Shown: positions 51,599 through 59,886 of the stretch, piece by piece
Position numbering within the stretch: the first letter of the stretch is position 1
Layout: every line of letters starts with the position of its first letter
DNA from: Ruminococcus sp.
GTDB lineage: Bacteria > Bacillota_A > Clostridia > Oscillospirales > Ruminococcaceae
Assembly (NCBI RefSeq): GCF_024684275.1
Contig: NZ_JAIKXF010000091.1
Span: forward strand, 62,001-126,000
Reading direction: 5' to 3'
Length of the DNA stretch: 64,000 nt
Program-made: the position numbers and the translations under genes
Notes under the pieces: generated by a model
Seen by the model: the letters and a program-made list of their open reading frames with translations, nothing else
Told to the model about the DNA's origin: nothing
Databases searched by the model: none

Positions 51599-52225
51599 TT
51601 AGCCAAGACTTTCTGCGCTCATAGGAGCTATCTTCCAGCCCTCACCCTTTACGCTGACGACGCAGACCGTGACCTTTTCGTACTTGTAATCGCCGTCCTC
51701 GTCCTTGTGCTTTGTCCTGAATTTTACCTCTCTGCCCTTTGTTACCTTTATATCCGCGTCCTCCGCGCCGTACTTCAAGGATATACGCTCAAAATACGCC
51801 TCGGTATTCCTGAGCTGTGACTTTGTCAGCTTTTTCTCACTAATTATCTTGTCGAACTTTGGCGCTGACGCCTTTCCCTCCAGGTCGTCTATCATATCCT
51901 CGATCATTTCGTTGTAGGCATCGACCTTGTCATCGTACTTTTTATTATCTTTAAGTGCCTTTATCGCTTCGTCCGGCAAGGTCATTGAATAGAAGGTCTT
52001 TCCGCCCTTTTTGCTTGAAGCAGCCTTTACATAGTTTCTGACAGTTCTCTTAGTACCAGAGCCTGATATATTTATACCCAGTATCAAACCAAATATAAAG
52101 AATATCAAAAATATTATCAGCACAAGCACTCGCTTTGCGCCGTTATTTTCAGTCTTTTCAGGTGCTGCACAGCCGCATTTCTTAAACATAGGCACCTTTT
52201 TTCCGCAATTCTTACAGTATGGCAT
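51599..52225 (-). CDS. Zinc-ribbon membrane protein, paralogue 1
   Basis: A 208-aa protein with an N-terminal CxxC...CxC zinc ribbon (YCKNCGKK...KKCGC), one membrane helix (about 33-52) and an extracytoplasmic C-terminal domain with GGKTFYSMTLPDEAIKALK, a long helical stretch and a beta-rich end (VKGEGWKIAP). This resembles zinc-ribbon plus membrane proteins common in Bacillota, function unknown. It is a tandem paralogue of the next upstream gene, which has the same domains plus a long linker. Confidence 0.75.
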   Translation of the reverse strand: MPYCKNCGKKVPMFKKCGCAAPEKTENNGAKRVLVLIIFLIFFIFGLILGINISGSGTKRTVRNYVKAASSKKGGKTFYSMTLPDEAIKALKDNKKYDDKVDAYNEMIEDMIDDLEGKASAPKFDKIISEKKLTKSQLRNTEAYFERISLKYGAEDADIKVTKGREVKFRTKHKDEDGDYKYEKVTVCVVSVKGEGWKIAPMSAESLG

Positions 52226-52257
52226 TATATGACCTCCGAATCAAATACAATAAATCT

Positions 52258-52286
52258 ATTTTAACACACAAAATCCCATAAGTCAA
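52258..52286 (-). promoter_or_regulatory. Promoter of zinc-ribbon gene 1
   Basis: Minus-strand -35 TTGACT (52281-52286), 17-nt spacer, -10 TAAAAT (52258-52263). It directly follows the terminator of paralogue 2. Confidence 0.75.
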
Positions 52287-52287
52287 C

Positions 52288-52316
52288 AAAAAGTCCGAAG
52301 CATTTCTGCTTCGGAC
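52288..52316 (-). terminator. Terminator of zinc-ribbon gene 2
   Basis: Perfect 10-bp stem GTCCGAAGCA/TGCTTCGGAC with a 4-nt loop and a T5 tail on the minus strand. Confidence 0.85.
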
Positions 52317-52404
52317 CGAAATGATCAAAGTATATGCAGCAGCTGCTGTGAGCTTTTCTTTATGCAGAGCTTATTTTGACAGTATGCGTCAAAACGTGCA
52401 CTTA

Positions 52405-53454
52405 TCACTCAAAGATATCTTCAAGGCTGAATTCGCCGCCTTCATCACCTGAGAGACTTGAGCTGATGCCAAGTATGCTGCGGATAAGCTTTGATGATGC
52501 TGTAATATTGTCTGCCTCAGCAGGAATGACCTTCCAGCCTTCGCCTCTTACCTTGACAATACAGATAATATCCTTATCGTGCTGAACGTCGCCGTCCTCG
52601 TCCTTCCTTCTTGTTCTGATCTTGACCTCATAGCCCTGTGTTACCTTAATATCGTCGTCATCTGCATCAAACATCTCACAGATGCTCTCGAAATAGTCCT
52701 CAGCCTTGTTGAGCTGTGACTTCTTCATCTTTTCCTTGCGTGAGATCTTATCGAACTTTGGAACTGTAGCCTTTCCGTCAAGGTCGTCTATGATGTCCTC
52801 AATGTTGTCGTTGAAGTCATCGACCATATCGTCGAAATCATCTTCATCTTTAAGCTCCTTGATAGCCTCCTTTGGAAGCATAAGTGAATAGAAGGTCTTG
52901 CCGCCCCTCTTGCTGTAGGTATTGTTCACATACTTCTTAGCTGTGCCCCTTACACCGCCGCCCAGTGAGCAGACCGCAAGGATAAGGCAGAGAAGGAGCA
53001 GAGCGCAGGCACCTGCTGCTATATATACAAGGTTCTTATTCTTTTTAACATTCTCGGGCAGCTTTTCATTGATGCTGTTTGTAATGCCCTCAACTTTCTT
53101 AGCAATATCAGCACCGCTGAGCTGCTTGAAGCCATTGCTTGCCTGCTTTGCTGCATCCTCAGTCTTCTGCTGAGCCTCCTGTGCAGCCTCTACAGCATCG
53201 CTTCTCACCTCATTTACTACCTCAGAAGCTTTCTGTTCAGCCTTTTCAACTTCTTCAGCAGCATTTTCGCCGACCTTCTCAACAGCATTTGCCGCCTCTT
53301 CCTTAACTGTTTCAGCCGCCTGAACTGCCTCTTCCTTTACAGCCTCAGCAGCATTTTCAGCCTTTTCAGCTGTCTCGGCAGCCTTCTTAGATGCTTCACA
53401 GTCGCAGGCTCCGCCCTCGGGGAGCTGCTTTCCGCAGAATCTACAAAATGCCAT
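52405..53454 (-). CDS. Zinc-ribbon membrane protein, paralogue 2 with coiled-coil linker
   Basis: A 349-aa protein with an N-terminal zinc ribbon (FCRFCGKQ...CDC), then about 100 residues of Ala/Glu/Lys-rich heptad-like sequence absent from paralogue 1. One membrane helix (about 141-164) and the same C-terminal domain (GGKTFYSLMLPKEAIKELK through VRGEGWKVIP) follow. A 35-residue acidic tail ends it. The linker resembles phasin or LEA-like amphipathic helices. Function unknown; the C-terminal domain may sense something outside the membrane (inference). Confidence 0.75.
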   Translation of the reverse strand: MAFCRFCGKQLPEGGACDCEASKKAAETAEKAENAAEAVKEEAVQAAETVKEEAANAVEKVGENAAEEVEKAEQKASEVVNEVRSDAVEAAQEAQQKTEDAAKQASNGFKQLSGADIAKKVEGITNSINEKLPENVKKNKNLVYIAAGACALLLLCLILAVCSLGGGVRGTAKKYVNNTYSKRGGKTFYSLMLPKEAIKELKDEDDFDDMVDDFNDNIEDIIDDLDGKATVPKFDKISRKEKMKKSQLNKAEDYFESICEMFDADDDDIKVTQGYEVKIRTRRKDEDGDVQHDKDIICIVKVRGEGWKVIPAEADNITASSKLIRSILGISSSLSGDEGGEFSLEDIFE

Positions 53455-53490
53455 AAAAAAACCTCCATAACAAATAATAGTACAGATAAT

Positions 53491-53520
53491 ATTTTAACAC
53501 ATATTTCCGTTTTATGTCAA
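53491..53520 (-). promoter_or_regulatory. Promoter of zinc-ribbon gene 2
   Basis: Minus-strand -35 TTGACA (53515-53520), 18-nt spacer, -10 TAAAAT (53491-53496). Confidence 0.75.
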
Positions 53521-53570
53521 GCAAAACTATGGATTTCCCCCTATTACACACGTTTTTCAGCGGTTTGCAT

Positions 53571-53599
53571 AAAAAACGCGGCAGTTAATGCACTGCCGC
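53571..53599 (-). terminator. Terminator of the tex-DUF2225 operon
   Basis: Stem GCGGCAG/CTGCCGC (53578-53584, 53593-53599), followed on the minus strand by TTTTTT. Confidence 0.8.
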
Positions 53600-53609
53600 T
53601 TGCTATGGT

Positions 53610-54251
53610 TTATTTTACTCTTACTCCCGGTACTTCCGTAGCCTTATGACAGGCTGAGTTGCCCTGCTCTGCAAGGCTCACCTCAAACTCGGTTATCGCC
53701 ATGATAAGTCCCGAGCCGAAGCGCTCTCCCTTGTAATCACGGATAACACGGTCATAGGCTCCGATCCTCCTGAGAAGCTCAGCTACAATGAGCTTTATAT
53801 CTGCATTTTCCTTGAAAACTGCGCCGTGGGTATCATATATCCTTACAGCTGCTCTGCGGCATTCTGCGGCTCTCTCGGCGTCTTTCTCGTCGTCGCACAC
53901 CCATGCGGCGTACATACAGCTTTTGAGAGCCTCCTCCCACTCACCGTTCTTCTCACAGGCAAGAGACTTCTTCATAAATCTTCCTGCAAGGTCGTCCCCT
54001 GCTTTATTGTAATTTGCGCTTTCAAGATACTCTCTTGTAAACTTAACGGGTATTTCTATTGATGAATTGCAGTATCCGCAGGCAGGGCACTTGCTGACCC
54101 AGTACTTTATCCCCGAGCGGACAGGCTCTGCTGGACGCATATCAAGGTCGGGAGACTCTGTGGGGCTTTCCTGCTCTGCTATGACCTCATGGACAGAGGT
54201 CTCGCCGCATACTGCGCACTTGAACTCTTTTTCCTCAGTTCTGAATATCAT
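53610..54251 (-). CDS. DUF2225 family protein
   Basis: A 213-aa cytoplasmic protein. Two CxxC pairs (CAVCG and CPACGYC) form a likely zinc site in the first 65 residues, followed by TPR-like helices (about 75-185). This matches DUF2225, function unknown. It starts 10 nt after tex, so it is cotranscribed. Confidence 0.87.
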   Translation of the reverse strand: MIFRTEEKEFKCAVCGETSVHEVIAEQESPTESPDLDMRPAEPVRSGIKYWVSKCPACGYCNSSIEIPVKFTREYLESANYNKAGDDLAGRFMKKSLACEKNGEWEEALKSCMYAAWVCDDEKDAERAAECRRAAVRIYDTHGAVFKENADIKLIVAELLRRIGAYDRVIRDYKGERFGSGLIMAITEFEVSLAEQGNSACHKATEVPGVRVK

Positions 54252-54261
54252 TGTCTGCTCC

Positions 54262-56538
54262 TTATTTCTTTTTTATACGGAAGCTGCTGTTGTGTAGCTG
54301 TGACGCATCAAAGCCCTTGGGCTTGCGGTCCTCGCGCTTTCTGTTGTTAGGTCTGCGGTCGGACTTCTGCTGCTTCTTCTCCTCCTCGTCGTTAAGGCGC
54401 ATTGTAAGAGAGATGCGGTTTCTCTTGAGGTCAACGTCAAGGACTCTTACCTTTACTACCTCGCCTACCTTTACGGCTTCGAGGGGGTGCTTGATGTATT
54501 TGCTGCATATCTGTGAGATATGGACAAGTCCGTCCTCATGAACGCCGATATCGACAAAGCAGCCGAAATCTATGATATTGCGGACTGTTCCCACAAGCTC
54601 CATACCGGGCTTTAAGTCCTTTATCTCCATAACATCTCCGCTTCTGAGAAGGGGTGCAGGGAGCTCGTCACGCAGGTCACGCCCCGGCTTTTTGAGCTCG
54701 CCGATTATGTCGGTAAGAGTAGGAACACCTATACCGAGTGACTTGCTGATATTCTCAATGCCTATGCTGTTTGCCTTTTCGGTGATGCCCTCAGCTCCGC
54801 CGCCTGCGATGTCGGCAATGGTGAAGCCGCACTCGCTGAGAAGCGATGAAGCTGCCTCGTAGCTCTCAGGGTGAACAGCTGTATTGTCAAGAGGGTTCTT
54901 GCCGTCGCGCACTCTCAGGAAGCCTGCGCACTGCTCGAAAGCCTTTTTGCCGAGCTTCGGGACCTTGAGAAGCTCCTTACGGTCGGTAAATCTGCCGTTT
55001 TCCTCACGGTAGGTAACGATATTCTTAGCAACTGATGCATTGATGCCTGCGATATATGAAAGAAGCGAATGTGAAGCGGTATTGAGGTCAACTCCGACAG
55101 AGTTTACGCAGTCCTCAACAACTCCGCCGAGGGCTTCGCTCATACGTGCCTGCGGCATATCATGCTGATACTGTCCTACACCGATAGCCTTAGGATCGAT
55201 CTTTACAAGCTCTGCAAGAGGATCCTGCAAACGGCGTGCAATGGATATAGCTCCTCTGATGGATACATCGTACTCGGGGAATTCCTCTGCGGCTACCTTT
55301 GAAGCGGAATATACGGAAGCTCCAGCCTCGCTGACTACCATGTAGCTAACCTCCTGAGGGACTTCCTTGACTATCTCTGCGGCAAAGCTCTCAGTCTCAC
55401 GGGAGGCTGTACCGTTACCGATAGAGATAACGTTTACGTTGTATTTCTGAATAAATTCCTTTACCTTTTTCTTAGCAGCCTCAACTGCGCCTGCCGAACC
55501 AACAGGGTAAATGATAGCTGTATCAAGGACCTTGCCTGTGCCGTCGATAACCGCGGTCTTACAGCCGTGTGCGTAGCCCGGATCAAGACCGAGGATAACG
55601 CTGCTTTTAAGCGGCGGCTGGAGAAGCATCTGACGAAGATTTGCTGCAAATACCTTTATTGATTCCTCAGCAGCCTTTGCACTCATCTCTGAACGTATCT
55701 CACGCTCTATGGACGGGAATATAAGTCTCTTGTAGCTGTCTGCCGCAGCAGCTCTCACAAGCTCGCCGCAGGCATTGTTAGCCTTGATATACTTGCCGAA
55801 GATAACATCTGTAGCTATGGTCTCATCAAGAGTTACGGCAACCTTGAGGAAGCCCTCCTTCTCGCCTCTGTCAAGGGCAAGAACGCGATGATTAGCTACC
55901 TTCGGGATAGCCTCAGAGTACTCATAGTAGTTCATGTATACGCTCTCTGCCTCGGGATCTGAAGCCTTGGATACCAGTTCGCCCTTTTCGCCTGCAAGAG
56001 CACGGAGCTTCTTTCTGATGTCAGCATCGTCGGATATATCCTCTGCGATGATGTCCATAGCGCCCTGCAGCGCTGTCTGAGCGTCGGTTATCTTCTTCTC
56101 CTCGTCGATGAAAGCCTCTGCTTCCTTTTCGGGTTCTGTGGAATTCTCCTGAGCCATGAGCATTACAGCAAGCGGTTCGAGACCGTTCTCACGGGCGATA
56201 CTTGCACGTGTACGGCGCTTTGGCTTGAAGGGACGGTATATGTCCTCTACCTCGACGAGAGTAACAGCTGCACTGATAGCAGCCTCTATCTCGGGAGTCA
56301 TCTTCTCCTGCTCTGTGATAGCAGCAGTTACCTCCTCCTTGCGCTTTTCAAGGTTGCGCAGGTACATGAGCCTGTCATAGAGCTCACGGAGTATCTGATC
56401 GTCAAGAGATCCTGTGAGCTCCTTACGGTAACGGGCGATAAACGGGATAGTTTTATCGTCGTCGATAAGAGCGACAGTATTGTCTACCTGTTCCTGTTTG
56501 AGTCCGAATTCTTTTGCAAGTTCCTTGTTGATATCCAT
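54262..56538 (-). CDS. tex: Tex, S1-domain RNA-binding transcription factor
   Basis: A 758-aa protein with the Tex order of domains: helical N-terminal region, YqgF-like RNase H fold (LGLDPGYAHGCKTAVID), helix-hairpin-helix region (SVGVDLNTAS, LLKVPKLGKKAFEQCAGFLRV) and C-terminal S1 domain (GTVRNIIDFGCFVDIGVHEDG). It binds nucleic acid and has been linked to toxin gene regulation and transcription in other species. GAAAGGA before the ATG at 56538 sets the start. The tail is lysine/arginine-rich. Confidence 0.95.
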   Translation of the reverse strand: MDINKELAKEFGLKQEQVDNTVALIDDDKTIPFIARYRKELTGSLDDQILRELYDRLMYLRNLEKRKEEVTAAITEQEKMTPEIEAAISAAVTLVEVEDIYRPFKPKRRTRASIARENGLEPLAVMLMAQENSTEPEKEAEAFIDEEKKITDAQTALQGAMDIIAEDISDDADIRKKLRALAGEKGELVSKASDPEAESVYMNYYEYSEAIPKVANHRVLALDRGEKEGFLKVAVTLDETIATDVIFGKYIKANNACGELVRAAAADSYKRLIFPSIEREIRSEMSAKAAEESIKVFAANLRQMLLQPPLKSSVILGLDPGYAHGCKTAVIDGTGKVLDTAIIYPVGSAGAVEAAKKKVKEFIQKYNVNVISIGNGTASRETESFAAEIVKEVPQEVSYMVVSEAGASVYSASKVAAEEFPEYDVSIRGAISIARRLQDPLAELVKIDPKAIGVGQYQHDMPQARMSEALGGVVEDCVNSVGVDLNTASHSLLSYIAGINASVAKNIVTYREENGRFTDRKELLKVPKLGKKAFEQCAGFLRVRDGKNPLDNTAVHPESYEAASSLLSECGFTIADIAGGGAEGITEKANSIGIENISKSLGIGVPTLTDIIGELKKPGRDLRDELPAPLLRSGDVMEIKDLKPGMELVGTVRNIIDFGCFVDIGVHEDGLVHISQICSKYIKHPLEAVKVGEVVKVRVLDVDLKRNRISLTMRLNDEEEKKQQKSDRRPNNRKREDRKPKGFDASQLHNSSFRIKKK

Positions 56539-56610
56539 AGTATTTCCTTTCATTAAGCGATACCTGCCGGCAGACTGCGCCGCAGTGCATTTTCGCTTTA
56601 TATATGCTTA

Positions 56611-57627
56611 TTATTCCTCATTTTCTGCTGTTTCAGGCTCTGCTGCCTCAGCCGCCTGTACAGGCTCGGCGGGCATTTCCTCTGCGCGCCGGTCATTCCA
56701 GCGGTCAAGCCACGAAAACAAGGTCTTTGCGATGTCCTTATATACATTCACGGAGTTCTTCTCCATGAGGACATCATGGCGCATACCCTCAAAAAGTCGG
56801 TGTGATATGCTCTCATAGCCCAGCTTTTCCAGCTTCTTCATCGAGCGAATGAAGCGCTTCTCCGATATCATGGCTGAGTCGTCCTTGCCCGAAACAAATC
56901 TGATAGGCAGCGACGGCTGAGTTACCTTCCAGCCACGTCCCGACTCTGACTGTCTCAACAGCCATACAAGCTCGGTGTAGCCGTTGAGGGTAGGCTTGAA
57001 ATTACACAGCGGATCCTCGTTATACGCCAGAACAGCGTCTGCGTCGCTGCAGCGCCATGAGTTTATGGGGGACTCGTAGAATTTACCGAAGCTGTCGTCT
57101 ATAGTATCGAATATCTTCTCGCTCCTGAAACGGCTTCCGGGGCGCTTTGAAGCTACAGAGCTTATTATCCTTGCTCCATTAGAGAAGGGGCTGTGACAAA
57201 TAGTGCCAAGCAGCACCAATCCGTTTATATCACTGTCGTGTCCCTTTAAAAAGCACCTTGCACCTGCTGCGCCCATACCGCTTGCCGCCATGAATACAGG
57301 CATATTCGGATAAGCAGCCCTTATCCTTGCGTTGAGCTGTGCAATATCGCTTACGAAGCCCTCTCCGCCCTTTCTGAACATATATCCGAGGTCATCGGGC
57401 TCTACGATGCTCTTTCCGTGTCCGCGGTTATCGTGGATAACGGTTATAAAGCCCTGCTCAGCAAGATAATCCATGAATGGATAATATCGCTCCTTGTGCT
57501 CGTTCATGCCGTGAACGATCTGGACAATGCCGTTTATATCTCCAGAGGGCACTGCCAGCACAGCCGAGATCACAAGCTCGTCAAAATCAGAAGCAAATTG
57601 AAATTCCTTCAGATCAGCATTAAGCAT
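56611..57627 (-). CDS. Alpha/beta hydrolase (S33-like) with altered nucleophile elbow
   Basis: A 338-aa protein of the monoacylglycerol lipase / serine aminopeptidase type. The strand order, HGMNEHKERY oxyanion stretch, DNRGHGKS, a late Asp (SGKDDS) and His (GMRHDVL) are present. The nucleophile elbow reads ASGMGA where relatives have GHSMG, so the serine position is occupied by Gly and a Ser sits one residue earlier. The enzyme may be inactive or use a shifted serine. An Ala/Glu/Pro-rich tail ends the protein. Substrate unknown. Confidence 0.8.
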   Translation of the reverse strand: MLNADLKEFQFASDFDELVISAVLAVPSGDINGIVQIVHGMNEHKERYYPFMDYLAEQGFITVIHDNRGHGKSIVEPDDLGYMFRKGGEGFVSDIAQLNARIRAAYPNMPVFMAASGMGAAGARCFLKGHDSDINGLVLLGTICHSPFSNGARIISSVASKRPGSRFRSEKIFDTIDDSFGKFYESPINSWRCSDADAVLAYNEDPLCNFKPTLNGYTELVWLLRQSESGRGWKVTQPSLPIRFVSGKDDSAMISEKRFIRSMKKLEKLGYESISHRLFEGMRHDVLMEKNSVNVYKDIAKTLFSWLDRWNDRRAEEMPAEPVQAAEAAEPETAENEE

Positions 57628-57675
57628 AAAGTTCCTCCTGTCAAAAAATCGGGGAAAAATAAATGTACGAATGTA

Positions 57676-57704
57676 ATTATATCACATTTTGAAAAATAAT
57701 GCAA
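57676..57704 (-). promoter_or_regulatory. Promoter of the S33-like hydrolase gene
   Basis: Minus-strand -35 TTGCAT (57699-57704), 17-nt spacer, extended -10 TGATATAAT (TATAAT 57676-57681). Confidence 0.75.
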
Positions 57705-57741
57705 ATCAGCAGAAGCAAGCCCGATCTTAAGCCTGCTGACG

Positions 57742-58506
57742 TTACTTTCCGCAAAGCCTTTTCAGCTCCGCTGAAAGAGTATTGGGAACTCCCCTTGCTC
57801 CGCGTACAGCTGTAACGCCAAACTCCTTCATCTTAGCGAGTGGCATATCCTCATCGCTGTAACGATGGACAAGCCGCAGCTTTACAGCCTTTTTGATACG
57901 GTATTTTCCGTCGTCATAATTATACGGGATATTCACCTCAACAGCCTCACACCTGTACATTATCGCCGATATGGGAGCCGCCATGTAAATATATACCGTG
58001 TCGCCCACTATCATATTTGAGGTCTGTTTCCAGATTATAGTACCGTCGCGGCGGAAATCCTGCTCCACATCGTACATGGCAGGGGCAGCAGGGATAAGCC
58101 ATTCTTTTGTGTCGGTGCGCAGCTTTTTGCCGCTGCCGCTCTGCCCGGCAAGCTCATAGCTCATATCAAGAAGTGACATTATCTGCTTTTCGTCAACAGT
58201 ACCGTCAAGAAGCACAGTTATCCAGTTCTCCTTGTTCATATGATAGGCAGGAAAAATGCCTTTAATCCCAAGCAGAGAGCCTGTCATAAGGGGACTGCAC
58301 TTGATGTCTATGATATCTGTCTTGCCCTGTCCGGATAGTCCGAGCTTAGAAGCTTTAACGTCCATAATCACAGCAAACCACTTGTCATTGTCTCTGCGGC
58401 GCAGCACAGCACAGTCAGGCAGCCTGCTCCATAGGTATTCCGGCTCTGTGCCAAAGGTTTCAGCTGCGTATTTAAATACCTTATCACGCATATCAGGTCT
58501 ATTCAT
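57742..58506 (-). CDS. MmcQ/YjbR family protein with C-terminal EVE-like region
   Basis: A 254-aa protein. Residues 1-115 match MmcQ/YjbR (PEYLWSRLPDCAVLRRRDNDKWFAVIM, then HMNKENWITVLLDG), a small DNA-binding-like fold of unknown role. Residues about 150-254 (WKQTSNMIVGDTVYIYMAAP, then CEAVEV) resemble an EVE/PUA-type domain that reads modified bases. The frame is open further upstream, but GGAGGAG before the ATG at 58506 fixes the start. It begins 1 nt after the exonuclease stop, so the two are coupled. Confidence 0.78.
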   Translation of the reverse strand: MNRPDMRDKVFKYAAETFGTEPEYLWSRLPDCAVLRRRDNDKWFAVIMDVKASKLGLSGQGKTDIIDIKCSPLMTGSLLGIKGIFPAYHMNKENWITVLLDGTVDEKQIMSLLDMSYELAGQSGSGKKLRTDTKEWLIPAAPAMYDVEQDFRRDGTIIWKQTSNMIVGDTVYIYMAAPISAIMYRCEAVEVNIPYNYDDGKYRIKKAVKLRLVHRYSDEDMPLAKMKEFGVTAVRGARGVPNTLSAELKRLCGK

Positions 58507-58507
58507 G

Positions 58508-59074
58508 TCAGTTCTCCTCCTGTCTGCGCATCTCGTCACGAAGGTGTATGTAGCAGGCGTTGCATATCTCGCAGTCCTTTGCTGCACGGTGAGCTCCAGT
58601 AATATTTATACCGTAATGTGCGGCGACCGAGGTCTGCTTGCGGTCAGGCATGAGAGGAAGCACCTTTCGTGCAAAGCGCAACACGTCCACAAAGTCATTT
58701 TCAAGGTAAATCCCGTGACAGCGCAGCAGATTATCGTAAAGGAAGTTTATATCGAAATTAACATTGTAACCCATGAGCATATCGTTCCCTGCGAACTGAT
58801 AAAACGCCATTATAGCGTCGGAAATACAGGGTGCATCAGCCACCATTTCATCAGTTATGCCGGTAAGCTGAGTAATAAATGGGCTTATGGCATTGCAGGG
58901 CTTGACAAAGGTACTGAATACCTCTGCCTTTTCACCGTTTCTGTAGCGGACTGCCGCTATTTCGATTATCTCACATTCCTCGGGAGAAAGTCCCGTAGTT
59001 TCAATATCCACTACGCAATAATCCTCGGGAAAAACGATCCTGCTCTTGCCCTTTCTGCGTTTTATGCTGCTCAT
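58508..59074 (-). CDS. DnaQ-type 3'-5' exonuclease
   Basis: A 188-aa DEDDh exonuclease of the DNA polymerase III epsilon / PolC type. Exo I DIETTGL, Exo II YNVNFDINFL and Exo III HRAAKDCE are intact. It stands alone, without polymerase or helicase domains. Basic N-terminus (KRRKGKSR). Coupled to the MmcQ/EVE-like gene, so a shared nucleic-acid role is plausible (inference). Confidence 0.88.
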   Translation of the reverse strand: MSSIKRRKGKSRIVFPEDYCVVDIETTGLSPEECEIIEIAAVRYRNGEKAEVFSTFVKPCNAISPFITQLTGITDEMVADAPCISDAIMAFYQFAGNDMLMGYNVNFDINFLYDNLLRCHGIYLENDFVDVLRFARKVLPLMPDRKQTSVAAHYGINITGAHRAAKDCEICNACYIHLRDEMRRQEEN

Positions 59075-59141
59075 GACAAGCTCCTTTCTGCTGATTTTTA
59101 TGTATAGCTCAGTATCGGCAAAGTTTGGGCTGAATGACGAG

Positions 59142-59177
59142 ACAGCCCGAAAACGCGCTGCTTTCGGGCTGTTTATT
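59142..59177 (+). terminator. Hairpin between the exonuclease and gmhA genes
   Basis: An 11-bp stem ACAGCCCGAAA/TTTCGGGCTGT (59142-59152, 59162-59172). The T-rich side (TTTATTG) faces right, although both flanking genes run left, so its effect on the minus strand may be weak. Confidence 0.5.
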
Positions 59178-59216
59178 GATCAATGTCAGCTCTGCTATGA
59201 ATCCCCTGTACACGCC

Positions 59217-59870
59217 TTATCCCCTGCCGAAGAACCTATCCTCAAGCATCAGACACCAGCAGTGATACACAGGCAGATGGAGCTCCTGTATCATATAGGT
59301 CTCAGACGAAGGCACTTTTACAGCTACGTCAGCGACCTCTGCAAGCTCGCCGCCCTTTTCTCCCGTAAGACCTATGACCTTTATGCCGAGAGCTCTTGCA
59401 ACTACTGTCGCAGACATAACATTGCGGCTGTTTCCCGATGTCGATATGCCGAGGAAAACATCGCCCTTTCTGCCGAAGCCGTAAAGCTGCTGAGCAAATA
59501 CTCCCAGTCCGTCTACGTCGTTGATATAGGCAGTGGACAGAGCTTCGTGAGCGACCAGCGGTATAGCCATAAGTCCCCGTTCAAGATTCTCTGCAAGATC
59601 CTTTCCGCGGACAGGATCAACGCTTTTCAGCTTTTCCGCAAACTCCGCAGGCACTGTACGGGCTATCTTGAAGCGCTTCATAAGCTCTCCTGCGATGTGC
59701 TCGCTGTCGGCGGCAGAACCGCCGTTTCCTGCTATCATAAGCTTTCCGTCACGGAGATAGCACTCCTCCATGACAAGATAAGCCTTTATTATATCCTCTC
59801 TGCACTTTTCAAGCACAGGGTATCTCTCTATCAAAAAGTCAACGTGTTTTTCAAGCCGAAGCTCTAACAT
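59217..59870 (-). CDS. gmhA: Sedoheptulose-7-phosphate isomerase GmhA
   Basis: SIS-domain isomerase making D-glycero-D-manno-heptose 7-phosphate. GNGGSAADSEH, STSGNS and the QELHLPVYHCWC active-site stretch match GmhA; 217 aa. It is the last gene of the heptose cassette, 17 nt after the fused HddC-GmhB gene. AAAAGGGGA precedes the ATG. Confidence 0.93.
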   Translation of the reverse strand: MLELRLEKHVDFLIERYPVLEKCREDIIKAYLVMEECYLRDGKLMIAGNGGSAADSEHIAGELMKRFKIARTVPAEFAEKLKSVDPVRGKDLAENLERGLMAIPLVAHEALSTAYINDVDGLGVFAQQLYGFGRKGDVFLGISTSGNSRNVMSATVVARALGIKVIGLTGEKGGELAEVADVAVKVPSSETYMIQELHLPVYHCWCLMLEDRFFGRG

Positions 59871-59886
59871 TAATATTCCCCTTTTC

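Noticed and set aside
58256..59107. A 283-aa open frame on the plus strand opposite the exonuclease and MmcQ-like genes
   Set aside because: It mirrors two clear minus-strand genes with motifs and ribosome sites and has no recognisable domain of its own.
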